Assembly: GCF_000165425.1 (NCBI RefSeq)
Contig: NW_001799643.1
Coordinates: forward strand, 274,365 to 338,364
Direction: 5' to 3'
Origin: Paramecium tetraurelia
Taxonomy: Eukaryota; Ciliophora; Oligohymenophorea; Peniculida; Parameciidae
Length of the DNA stretch: 64,000 nt
A program made the translations under genes and the position numbers. Below the pieces are notes generated by a model, which was not told where the DNA came from, did no database searches, and saw only the letters and a list, made by a program, of their open reading frames with translations. Positions 26,251 to 38,547 of the stretch are shown piece after piece; position 1 is the stretch's first letter; the number at the start of each line of letters is the position of its first letter.

Positions 26251-26607
26251 TCATCTTTTTTTAAATCCGTATTTCTTTCTTTCATAAAACAAATCTGTTT
26301 TGGCAGATCCCAAATTCACTATTTTCGGACACCCATCTCTATCCTTCTCTTGCTAAACGCATTCTCTACAGTAATAAGCATCTAAGAATTATAAATTACT
26401 AATACCACTAACTCCAACTCCTCCACATATGACACATCTGCCTTAAAAACTTCCATAATTGCATTCATCGCAGATTTTTACTAAAACACTAGGTCTGACG
26501 TATGAATCACATATCACGCATTTACCATCGCATTTCTCGCATAATCTACCAATTGCAATACCTGGTTATTTACGACACATAATCAAATCGGGATGATGCT
26601 TTGCCAT
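26251..26607 (-). CDS. PHF5A: Splicing factor 3B subunit PHF5A/SF3b14b (118 aa)
   Basis: A single exon of 119 codons from ATG 26607-26605 to TGA 26253-26251. It follows the family nearly residue for residue: [63 protein letters not shown] and a C-terminal [11 protein letters not shown]. Cysteine pairs form the zinc-binding knot. PHF5A is a core part of the SF3b complex of U2 snRNP and helps hold the branch-point adenosine, fitting for a genome full of tiny introns. Its own gene has none. The family is usually about 110 residues long. Very tight spacing: 27 bp to the upstream WD40 stop and 22 bp to the downstream FAD gene. Confidence 0.97.
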
Positions 26608-26634
26608 TATTTATTAATATTTATGAGTATATAT

Positions 26635-28393
26635 TCATTTTTATGTAATCCAAATCTTTACCTTCTTATCTGCTGAACAACTAATCAAGTATGTACTGAA
26701 TTGTAAATCGGTAATCTGATCATTATGAGCATCTAATTCAATAAGTGATTCAATCAACACCGTAACTTTCCACTTCTAAATTTCTAATAATACATAAGTT
26801 AATTACTTCCTGACACATCCCCAGTATAAAATGTATCTAGTTCTTTCCCTTCAACTGAAGCTGTAAATGGACTTCTATGTTTTATGGTAGTAACCAATTG
26901 TAATGCACTATCCCAAAGTCTAATCACTCCATCAGTTCCTATTGTAATCACTCTGCTGTCATGCATAGGCATTATGCCCACTACTTCATTGTTACTTGAT
27001 TGTATGACATTGTCAACATGAAACACATTCCCTAATTTCCATTAGTAGAGTCTTCCTCCCAAATCTGCTGAAAATAGTTTATTCTCAAATATGGCAAAAC
27101 TACAACAATCATATTTATGCATGTAAACTTGTGGAGTCAAATTGATAAATAAATATTCAATTGGTTAATCTGCTATTATTTGTTATTTCAATTTATAAAC
27201 AATTAATTGAGTTTGAACTAAAATCAAGAATAGATCATTGATCAAACCAATCTTATTAATCACTCCAATATTAGGTGTTATAAACTCACCTTTGGGTATC
27301 CACATTATCCTTCCTTTTCTCATACATCAATACTTGTGTCTAAGTTAACAAAGCCAAAAGACTTTAAGTAATTTCAACCACTTATTTAATATTTTAATTA
27401 TTGCCCAATTGTTACATTAATTTCAAACTAGGATACTCAAAAAAAGAAACTATTTTTGAACATGTGACTATTTATCCATTCTTCATTCTTATACAAGATA
27501 TCACATAAGTTAAATGGTCAATTACTCCATATAATTAAAAACTTTCTGTTTTCTCAAATTATAATTGAGTATTATCAAATTTAGTTGGTCTTGCAAGTAA
27601 TGAGGTGTAATCAATTGATTAAATATACTCCTATTATTTATCTGGGTACAAACTGTCCACAAATTCTTAGTAGGTCCCATATGGCTTAGATGTGTGATAC
27701 TCCTTTGGATTTGACAAATGAATTGCACTCTAAAACAATCTATCCTCACTTGATTTAAGAGAATTCTCCAATTTCAATGCATTTTCTAACTTAATCTACT
27801 ATTGATCTAATTAATACTAATTTCCAATATAGAATAACCCATCTAAAACTGTTTTAACTTAATTAATTTATTCTCTCACTTTAGTAACTATTCTAATTTT
27901 ATCCTTTTCATATTTATTAATTACATCCTATGAGCCCTATTACAATATTGGCAATACTAATTATAATCCTTCTTCGTAAACCTTACCATCCTTCATCATT
28001 TCAATATGATCTATGATATTCTTTAATTATTTGCTATGTATCCATTGATTATCAATAAGCGATATTAATTTCTATTCCCTCTAATTAAGAATCTAATTCG
28101 TCTTATCTTTTAAGTATTAAAATTCTTTTTTAATGTGTTAGATTATGTCTTCCTTGAAATAAATTCGTTTCAACCGTTCAACTTCTGATCTTGGTTAATA
28201 CATATTAGTACCTTTGAAATTCGTATAACATCCTATCAACAAACTTGGAAAGGGGAGTTACATTTGTATCAACATGGCCAATATGTTATTAGTTGACACA
28301 TGAATTACATGCTAACTTATATTTGCAATCGAGTTTATTGCATATGTGAGTGGTTTGGGAATTATGCTAATAACAATTCATCAGATTGTGCAT
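26635..28393 (-). CDS. B-box / coiled-coil / WD40 protein (565 aa)
   Basis: Four exons with introns 28190-28211 (22 nt, ending AAG), 27310-27325 (16 nt) and 26784-26806 (23 nt) give 566 codons from ATG 28393-28391 to TGA 26637-26635. The N-terminus carries a B-box-like finger (CYQHNSQTTHICNKLDC, CNSCV, HIGHVD). A coiled coil covers about 60-230. The C-terminal half has degenerate then clear WD40 blades: FSADLGGRLYQWKLG, VITIGTDGVIRLWD, TFYTGDVSGKIQKWKV and LISCSADKKVKIWI. The role is unknown; such proteins are often adaptors. The 16-nt intron is the shortest in the window and restores an excellent reading (TQVLMIMWIPKGEF); a frameshift is the alternative. Confidence 0.85.
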
Positions 28394-28422
28394 ATTAAAT
28401 ATTATTAATAATATATCGTTTT
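28394..28422. promoter_or_regulatory. 29-bp divergent spacer between WD40 and Piezo starts
   Basis: Only 29 bp separate the two opposed ATGs (28393 minus, 28423 plus). If both starts are right, this segment must lie inside both 5' regions, and the core promoters must extend into coding sequence or be very small and bidirectional. It is almost pure A/T with no motif I can name. Confidence 0.45.
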
Positions 28423-31400
28423 ATGAGAAAGAGATTTCATTTGAATAAATGGTACCATTCATTGTACTATTGTCTCCTGCTGATAAGTAAGAAAGATAAT
28501 TCTATGTAATAGTCTCTTGGTATAAGGTGTCCTACTTATCAATAGTAAATTGGATCTTCTATTGCATATTCACTTATTACTTGGGATACAAATGTAACAT
28601 AAACTCATAATTATAATAGTTTTTAGTGAGGAAATACTAAAATAGTTCAAATTAGTAATGAAATGTCATCTTATAATATCATTAACAATTAGTGTATATT
28701 TTGTAATAGGATTGCTTCTTAGTTTATTAAATAGTGATATGCAATTGGTAATGATTGAAAGGTTGAATTTCAATAATGAAATATACATATTTGGATATGA
28801 GAGTGTATTTGCTTTAATATTATGTTAATTATTACTTTATTTGGCGTTGGTAGTATTTTTATTGTTAATCTATTGGAATGCTCAGATGCCATAATATGAA
28901 TACGTAGAATAGAATGAGAATTACACATTCCAATAGAGAAAGACCAGTTATTTGAGATAATAGAGTATAATGGATAAGATAATAATGCTAATAATAGCTT
29001 AGTTGTGTTTGAATGATGGGTTGATCACTTTGTTTTTAGTGCTTTGCATGTTAGTGTGGTTGGCTATTCATTTTCATATTTTGAATAAAAGAAATCAATT
29101 TCGATATTGCTAAATAGTAATAAAGAGTATCATAGTATGTTCATTTGTGGCATTGCTATTGTTGATTTTATCAGGCTAATAGAACTAAAGTTTCAGCACT
29201 TTAAATGGAACTCTGAACATTTATCGAATATTTAAGTTATTTGGCTTAGTGTTGATGACTTCCATATTAATATTGAGCATGAGAGCATACCATTATTAGT
29301 TGATAATAGGAGAGGAAGAAGAGATAGAAGAGCTAGAAAAGGAAATCTAGAAAGATATGAGATTGAAGATATCATCATTGGAGATATTCTTAGGTGAGAA
29401 CTACTTTGGAGTTATTATGATTTTGAGTGTTTTCTGGATATCAAAACAATTTAGTATATTGAGAGGACTAGTCTATTTAATTCTATTGGTTGGTTAATTA
29501 AAGAGGAAAAACTATAAAGCCACAAGACGTTGGTAGTGTGCTATTGCCATATTGTACTTAGCATTTGCTCAATTTTTTTTATTGAAATTGTTTAATGTTC
29601 CATCTTTCAAAGTAAGTGTTTACTTTTAGTATTTGGGAGTGTATGAGTAGCCTCAATTCAATCCAAATGAATTATTTGCCATTTGGAATTACTTCTACAA
29701 TAGATTTCACATTATTATGATTGACTTATTCTATATACTAATTGTAAGTTGGTTAGTCTACTCATAATAAACAATTGATGATAGGAGACGTTAGAAGAAG
29801 ATTAATGATTTAGATAGTAAAGATCGTCCTAATAGAGAATAGAAGCCAAGTTGTTGGAGTAACTTCAAATCAAATTTATCGAGTTTCATCTTTCAAGTCT
29901 AAAAGAGCTTCTTAATCCACTTTGATGAAATAGTAATCATCTATTGTTTGATTACTGCCCTTAGTCATGCAGATATATTTAGAGGAGTCTTTTTGATATT
30001 CTTTATACTCTATGCTTTTGCTTAACTAGAAAAAAGAAGGAAGTATATGAGAAATCATTTAAGCATTGGTTATATCATATTGTTTGTATTGTACTCTATG
30101 TAATTGATGTTTTTGAGATCATTAACAACTCTCAATTTCATATTTAAATTTGGTGGTTTGGATGAAGTGACTTAATAATTTAAATTCCCTTTCTATTTTA
30201 TCTACAAATACTATGATATAATTATTGGATGTGTCTTATTAACATTTTAAATTTAAGTGATCTAAAAGAGTGATCACTATTAAGAATATAAGAAGAAATT
30301 GGATGATTACAATCTTGATTATTTAAGGTAAATATTGTAATCTAATGGATTGATATTCTGTTAGATCATTGCTTTGATTGTAGCCTTCATTCCACCTGCT
30401 AATTTACTGTCACTCATATTCATCTTCTTTTTCTAATTGTTTCTCTATTTGTATTACATACATGGACAACTAAATATCATTATGGACAGATTATACTAAT
30501 ATTGGCCACTCATGATCACTCTAACATTGATAATTCTGATTGTCAGATACACATACACTATTAAATTCTTTTACTATTTTGTAGAATTGTACTTTTAATA
30601 ACCAACTCTTTTAAGTGACTTCGGATTGGATCCAGATTTTAACACTCTGAAATTAGCAGGAACTGGTATTGCATTACTCGTTCTATGTGCATATAAGAGG
30701 GCTTATTTAGCACCATTAATAGAATAGTAGAAATAAGAAAAATAGATTTACAAAAAAGACACTCTTGTTTATTACATTTATTGCATCCATATCAAACTAT
30801 GTGTCTACAGTGTTTATCACATTCAAAAAGTGGCTTTCATGATTTCATTCTTCATTTCTGTTTACCAATAAAGTTACATAGGCTTTCTATTTGCCATCAT
30901 GATTTTTTTAATAATGCTGAATGAGATGAAAAACAATTGGTAAAATATATCCATTCCTATTTTGGTAATCATATTCATTTAGATCCTCATATAATATATA
31001 TTCTAAGCAGAACTACTCAGAACTGCTTAGGGTTAGGAAACTATCTCCTGGATTGGAATTGAGAACTAATATCAGAACAAATACTGGTATTTGCTCATTA
31101 TGTTTCACCTCTCAGAAATGATTTAGGTTCTGAATGTAATGTTTAAATAATAAGTAAATGATTATTTATAATTATTCCTAATATAAACAGATAGAGAAAT
31201 CAATAACCTTAATTTGCTTTAAGACTTATTACATTCATTGTAATAAAATATCGTCTAAGAGTAAAATAGCATTGACTCAGAAGCCTCATAATAATAACAA
31301 GTAGAATTACAAGTAAGGGATGATAAATCATAGGAATCTATATTTTATGATGAGTTGGACGAGTAAAATGAAAGGTTTGCAAAGATTTAAAGTTATTACA

Positions 31401-34400
31401 TACTTAAATCAAATATGCAACAGGAATAGTTTTATTATAGAGTCTATCCCTTTTATAGAGCACTGAAATTTCATTAGTCAGTTGATAATCTCTTTACCTA
31501 AATTGGATTGGAAGTCTGTTTATTCTTTATTGTCATTACTGCCTATTATCAAAGGAATTTCTTTTCTGTTTTCTACATTGTAGTTGCTAGTGCATTTGCC
31601 AATAAATCACATTTATTAGATAGACATTAGAAATTAGGTATTTTTGGATAAGCATGGGGAGCATTGTGTATATTATAAATGTTGGAAGTTATAAGAAAAT
31701 ATGCTACATTGTAATGGACTCCTCCATCATGGGATGTTCGAAAACCGTGGTGGTATTTTAGTTACTCTTGCGATCCTAGAGGAAAGGAGTCATTTAATAA
31801 TGATGACCCAGATGATTCTACTAGTGATTTCATGAAATGCCAAACAGATTGGAATTATTGGTTATCTTTATAAGGATATACTAATTGGGATTTGTGGATC
31901 AATTTCATTGCCTTACTCATCTCCTTGTGTTATTATCGACATTTCAAGACTGTTTAAAGAAGATAATAAGAATAGGAGATTCAAGATCACTTACATCCTG
32001 AGGTAGAATAGATTTAAGCCAATTTGATGGATAAAAATGATTTCACTTATGAGGAAAACAGAACTAAAATCATGGATTTCATAAAGTTCTTTATCTTTTG
32101 TTATTTCTACAAATTCGCTTTGATTGTATTTTTGTTGATAGGAATGTCATCGGATATCCAATCTTATACAGAAGTGATCTCTTGTATCTATTTCTTTTTG
32201 GCAATCAATCTATTGTATATGAGTGAGAAATTAGAGAAGGACAGAAATGTAATTTGGGGCAAGTTAATATTATTTAATACAATTGTGATGATAGCAATGT
32301 CATTATATTAAGCTCCATTCGTCAAATGTCCAATCATCTATGAAAACGATAGGTATTATTATGATAATTTGGAATGTGTGCAGATTCAACTCAACAATCA
32401 TTATTACAATAGTGATTTCTTTATCTTCTTATAGGATGAGTTTTAATTGTTGGCAAAACAAACCAATGATGTATTAAAGAAGTATGAAGGAGTGTCCACT
32501 TTAGATGTGATTTACATGTTCTTATCTCATCTCTTAGGTTTGAATAAAACTTTAGAGTATTAAATTTATTGTTAAAATTAGTTTCCGATTCGGTTTCTGT
32601 AAGGAGACTTTGATGGCATTCTTCTTTTTGCTTGGACTACTACAAAGGAATATTTGGGCACATCCTTATATGAAATAATATGTGGATCCATATTTGTAGA
32701 GACAATAATAATAGCAAAAGATAAGTGCTATTTAACTAATAGAAGGAATACATTTAAAACGAATTTGGGATTTCAAGTACGTGCAAGCATAAAAGTAAGT
32801 GCATGAGAGTCTACAATAAAGAGTGTAAAATAGAGTTGAAAGATGGGATAATTTCTTTTAGTTTGATGATAATAACAGTTTGAAAAAGAAGAGTTTCTTT
32901 TATTTGACTCCGAGAAGAGAAGAATAATTTTAGATTATTTAATTTTCTGAGGAACGATCAGAGGATAATTAATAACATACAAGTTTTGATTCTGAGAAGT
33001 TTTAAGTGTTCAAAGGTGAACCAAAGAAGTTGATGAAAGCTGAGAAGATTACATAATAAAATAAGGCGCCAGTAATACATTTGTATGATGCTTGTTGCAT
33101 TGTTAAATATTCAATCAATGAAAAGGATTTGAGATTGAGATTAAAGAAGTTAATGTTATTAGAAGAAAAAAGATAATTGGAAAAGGTCTATTTGAATGAT
33201 AGAATTGGATTAACTAATTATCACATTGGAGTAATTGATGAAATTGATAGAAAAATCATTCAAGTTGACAATGAAATAGCTCAGTTATTTAAAGTACAAC
33301 AATTGATAAAATCTACATCCATGAGAGATATCAAAATGATACCATTTGAAGAATTCAAAGATGAACGCAAGTCTTTTGAAATTCTTAGTGAGAGAGATGA
33401 AAGACAAAAATAAATATCTGAAGAAGAAAGTGCTAAGGATTTTAAGAAGTCAGAAGATGATAAATCAGAAGATGAACCTCCAATTGTCTAGCCATAGAAA
33501 TCATTCTCAGAAAAGGTCAAGGATCTTATCATCTATATACTCACCCATGAAACTTACATCAGAGAATAAGAGTAATAACAAAATGAAATAGACAAAAAGA
33601 AATTGTCAGTCTTGATATTTGTTTTTGTTGCGCATTACTTTTAAGTGGTTTGTGTATTATTGATGGTATTTAATGCTTGTTTCAATGCTAACATAATAGC
33701 TTTATTCTACCCTTTTTCAGCCTTCCTCTATGGGTTATTAGAGAATCCGGTTCCTTCTAAACGATACTGGAACTTCTTACTCATCTACACCATAATAATA
33801 ATTTCATTGAAATTCATATATTAGATGCCCATCTTTTGTGATTCACCTCCCTACACATTTATAGGATTCTCTTAAGAAGAAGCATGTGAACCTAGAGTAA
33901 CAACTCAATAAGAGAAAATCACAAGGATAGACTACGTTATTGGTATTCGAAAATATTAAGGAGCAGAAACCTTCATGAATGCCATTTGGATAGAATTACT
34001 ATTATTTATAGCTCTCTTAATCCAGAGGTATTTGTTGCAATCTTAGGGAATCTGGGATTACATGAAATTGTCATTAGATCAATATTTCATACCTTAATTC
34101 TAACAGTAAGTAGATGACAAATCAAGTGAACACCAATAGGAATCTAGTTTGAAGGAATCTGAACAAGAAAGTGACGATTTCTCAGAAAATCATCAGGTTT
34201 AGGAGTAATAAAAAGAATAATAGACGATTATGATATCTATTTAAGACACCTTTACATCTATGTGGAAGCAAATAGTCAAATACTATTATCGTTTATTCCC
34301 TCATGCTTTATCTACCATTTACAATTAAAGGAAATATGACCCTGCAACTTAACAGATGATAATAAAAGATGGAGTCGTACTTCCAGAACAGATTAAAGTG

Positions 34401-36226
34401 GGTAGAGATTTCTATGCCCCGGGATTTATCATTTGTATGATCATTTTAGTCTACTTCCTATTATTCTATCCAAATATCATAGCCAAACGAAGTTATGCTC
34501 ACATTACCTAAGGATAGAGTCAAAGATTTTCATCTGAAGTTATATTTGTACTACTAGTTGTCATTACTATCATAATTACTGACAGAGCATTGTTTATCAT
34601 GAGGAAAGTGACTAAGGATCCAAGAAATGACAAATAAAATTAGAGTGGAAATGATATCCAGAAATATACTTTGATGATAAAAGTAGCCATTCATTTCATT
34701 TTAATCATAGTTGTTCATTATTACTTCTTTTTTGTTATACCATAAAAAACTAATAAAAGTATTAATAAATCATTAAATTTTAGGATTCTAAGAGTCATAC
34801 TATCTAATATTTGCATACATTCTAGTTTGTATATATTTTATGATTTCATCTGTGTAAATAAGATATGGATATCCTATATAAAAGTATACTCAGATATTTA
34901 CTAATTCTCATAAACCAGCCAATTCAATGGCATTTAAGATCTATAGAATGATTCCCTTTTTATATGAATTGAGAGTGATTATTGATTGGACATTTACTAC
35001 TACAGCTTTGGATCTAATTTAATGGTTTAGACTCGAAGATATCTTTGCTAATCTATACATCTGTTAGGCATATTAGGATTCTCGTATTGAAAATCACAAG
35101 TTAGGAGATCCAAGATCTGCATCTGACAAATGTTTAAATGGATGTCTCTATTCGATGTTTATTGTTTTTATTATCATCTTGCCAATTCTGATTTTTAGTA
35201 CATTAAATCCAGCTGTAGAAATCAATAATATCACAAATGGCAAATTTAGTATTAAGGCTGCTTTCTTTGGTTCTGATGATAAGTTATTCTTTACATTATT
35301 TTAAGTAAACGACTTAGAATTATTGGATATACCAAATGATTAATTTAAGAAAATATAAAAGATCTATGGTGAAATTGAAACATCATGGTAAGAGAGAATG
35401 TAAAAAGTTAGAATCAAGAGATTCAGTGATATTGAATGGAATCTTCCTGAAAATTATAGAGATTAAATCAGAAATATGATAAAGTCATAAGAGTATTAGG
35501 TAGAAATCCAATGTGAATGGGTATTTTAGAAGAGTGATAGCTAAGGAGGTGCAAAATCATTCACAGGTTAATCTATTGTATAGGCACCTGATACATTTGT
35601 AAATAATTTTGGTAAGATCCTTGCTCCAAGAGCACCTGATGCCGTATTTGACATTAAGGTGTTGGTTCCAAAATTCTTATATGTTGGAGAGTCTGCTGAG
35701 ACTCAAGCATTACGATTAGAACCAGTTAATATAAGAGAGGAAATCAGTTACTATTAAGATATTCGTTTGATTCACAAAAAGACAAGTGATTTTGTATTCT
35801 TTGAGTTGGTACCCAATGATGATTCAACAGATTTGAAGTAGATTGGAGGTATATTTTGATTAATATGCTATAGCATCATCATAAAATAGAGTTGAATTCT
35901 TTGTATTGAATGAATTAGCTTTTGGTAGTTTGATTGGAGCATTGTCTACAAATATGTCAATAATAAGTATATATGCAACATTTGTGTTGACAATCGGTAG
36001 GTTTTTGAGATTTGCATATGACAAAATAAGTACAAGAGTTATGTTTGAGGAAATGCCAGAAACATATGAATTATTTGATTTGTGTCAAAGCATTTATATA
36101 GCAAGAGTGGATGGAGATTTCTTTAACGAAGAAATATTTTATGAATTACTAATTAGGATATATAGAAGTCCAGAAATACTATTTAAAATGACAGGTGCTT
36201 CAATTTATGATAGATAAAAGAAATGA
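28423..36226 (+). CDS. PIEZO: Piezo mechanosensitive cation channel (2,560 aa)
   Basis: Six exons, introns 28487-28512 (26 nt), 28626-28645 (20), 32557-32581 (25), 34759-34783 (25) and 35849-35873 (25), give 2,561 codons to TGA 36224-36226, the normal size for Piezo. The N-terminal two thirds hold dozens of membrane segments in repeated four-helix units. Family signatures near the end: YPFSAFLYGLLENPVPSKRYW, KVGRDFYAPGFIICMI, the anchor MIPFLYELRVIIDWTFTTTAL, the extracellular cap, the pore helix region (FGSLIGALSTNMSIISIYATFVLTIG), FEEMPETYELFDLCQSIYIAR and the C-terminal IRIYRSPEILFKMTG. Piezo trimers open a cation pore when the membrane is stretched. In a swimming ciliate a role in mechanoreception is plausible but not shown here. 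Large Q/E-rich loops between helices appear lineage-specific. Confidence 0.95.
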
Positions 36227-36260
36227 TTGTAATTAATATATATTTATTTGATAATTGAAT

Positions 36261-36770
36261 ATGAGTTCTGGAAGTGAGAAGTTGGATTAGGTGCATCAAC
36301 ATCACTTGATGGCACCTTTGAAACCTTTCTTTCCTAATCAGAATTTGGAAGATAAGAGGATCAGAACTGCAGCCAGAGAATTTCATGATTTTCTGAAGGA
36401 AGCAATAGACGAAGAACATTAACACCTATTGAATGCAGATCAATCTATAATAAATGATGAGATAGTTAAGATGGCATTACCAGAAACTAAAGCTGAAATC
36501 AAAGAATTAATTTATGAATTAAAACGAATCCAAAATGAAGAAGAATAGCTGTTATTGCATTTTATAGGATAAGCTAAACAACTAGATAATAATGATAAAA
36601 CGACTCCAAAAAGATTAAAGGATTATTTTGAAGGATTCTACTATGAAGTTATGATAAGAAGTAGTGACAAAAAGAAATTGTATGAAAAAGTTTTGTTGCG
36701 AGAAGAACAATTGTAATTATCACTTAAATATCAAGGCAGAAGCATTTAACCTAATTGGAAATTAATATGA
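36261..36770 (+). CDS. Hypothetical helical protein (169 aa)
   Basis: A single exon of 170 codons from ATG 36261 to TGA 36768-36770, beginning 34 bp after the Piezo stop. It is mostly helical and charged, with two likely coiled coils (near 55-90 and 130-155) and no membrane segment. The family is not recognised. Its stop overlaps the ATG of the next gene (ATGA at 36767-36770). The two could not be joined by an intron, because there is no GT donor near the junction. Confidence 0.7.
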
Positions 36771-38509
36771 ATAAAATTGAAAAGAATTATGAATCTATCA
36801 AAAAGTGGCATGAAATTAGATCATTAAGACAGACTGGGTATTTTGTTTCATCTATTTAAAATAGGAGATTTAAGAACAGTACAACTAAAATATAGAAAAT
36901 ACAAATTCCAAACAATGTCTCAGTCTAAGCATTGAGTCAGGATTTTCTTACAAAAAATGTAAATATACAACAATAAGAATAATCTGTATTGCATGAAGAT
37001 GTCATGTCCAAACCAAATGCAATCACTTCAGGATACAATCTGGAGTATAAACCTATTCAATATAAGGAAATATAATCAGATTTAAAAGAAATTGAAATTG
37101 ATGAAACAAGTGTCTATGATTGGATCGTAGACATTGATTTAATCACTACTATTGCTAAAAATGGTTGGAAAGTATATTTGTCAAAGAAATTTGCAGATGC
37201 ACAAGTCAAATAAGAGTTAGAAATACCTAATTATGGATTCACTAAATAATAACATAAGGCTTAATGGGAAGGTGCAGCTGTTGCAGTCGTTGGTTTATAC
37301 GATAAAGGAAAAACCTTTGTACTCAACAATCTTACATCTTCAAATTTACCTTCAGGGAAGAAAGTAACTACTAAGGGAGTCTCATTTAAGCATGTGAATG
37401 TTGATTCAGGTACATAATTGATACTTGTTGATACTGCAGGTAGTTATTCACCTGTTAAAATTACGAATGAATTAAGTATTGTAGAAAAAGAAGCCACAGA
37501 AATGTTTATCACTGACTTAGTTTTTGAGATCTCAGATTATTTCATTTGTGTAGTCAATGATTTCACTAGTCTCGATTAAAGATATTTGGATAGATTGAGT
37601 AGAAATCTGTAGAACTCTCCAAATAAAACATTTAGAGAAATTATTGTTATACACAATCTAAAAGAAGTAGAATCACCTGAGATCTTAGAACATGTTTGGA
37701 GTACTCAAGTTACTCAAATCTATTAGAATGGATCAATCTAAAGAACTAAGGTTGCATCAATTAATCCTATCAATCATTAATTGTAAGAAAAACATGTCTT
37801 ATGGTTCAAAACTGAATTTACAAGACATGTTTGTTTAGTTAATGATGACTCATATCTAGGAATGTCAATCAACCCTTGGGTTTTTTCATTGTTGAGATAT
37901 TGGTTAAAGGCAGTATTTGTTCCTGTTAATAGATAATTCTCAGTTGTAGATAGTATCATTCAATTTAGTAAGGTATGTATTTATTCATCAATTCATTTAG
38001 ACTAAATTATCATCTTATTTTAGAACCATTCTCACACTTCAGATTTAAGATACTGATGACTTTTTAGTTAAAACTATTGTTACTTAATAAGAAGTATAAG
38101 ATAGCAATGTCAGAATACCTTAAGTCTCTATTGATTCTAGCGGTTTGATAATGACCAGACCTGACAGTTTCTTACCTAATACTGATATCATAGCCACTGA
38201 TTAATACATTATTTATATGGATGTGCCTGGATTAACCAAAAATGAAATCCTTGTGTATCGTCAAAATGTTGTAACAATCATAAAAGGAATACGTAAAAGA
38301 CCCTATGATGTAATTCAATTTATTTAGTTTATAAGACTGAGAAACTAGAACGCAGTGAACGCAAATACGGCGAGTTTGCTTTGTCATTTAAAATTCCAGA
38401 GATTTACGAAAGGAAATGGAGTACCTTTACAGTTGAAAATGGAGTGTTGACAATTGTTTATGAAAAAGATAAAGATGATTAAATTGTCAGATAAAAAAAA
38501 CAGGAGTGA
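36767..38509 (+). CDS. GTPase fused to an HSP20-like domain (562 aa)
   Basis: Three exons, introns 37973-38000 (28 nt) and 38310-38335 (26 nt, ending AAG), 563 codons to TGA 38507-38509. After a basic 100-residue lead comes a G domain: P-loop GLYDKGKT at 176-183, a G2-like TTKGVSF, G3 LVDTAG at about 220-225 and a possible G4 in IVIHNLKE. The large spacing and GTPase style recall GBP/dynamin-like or TRAFAC proteins, but no known family is clear. The C-terminal 100 residues form an alpha-crystallin/HSP20 domain: IIYMDVPGLTKNEILVYRQN, IIKGIRKRPYD, ERSERKYGEFALSFKIP and FTVENGVLTIVYEK. A GTPase joined to a small heat-shock domain is unusual; a GTP-controlled chaperone or membrane-coat role is speculation. 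Confidence 0.85.
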
Positions 38510-38547
38510 ATTAATATAAATATTAATATATATATATGATATTTGTT

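Noticed and set aside
38480-38547. Extended C-terminus of the KH gene reaching into the GTPase gene
   Set aside because: A normal 23-nt intron (38617-38639) gives a sensible tail ending before the convergent gene.
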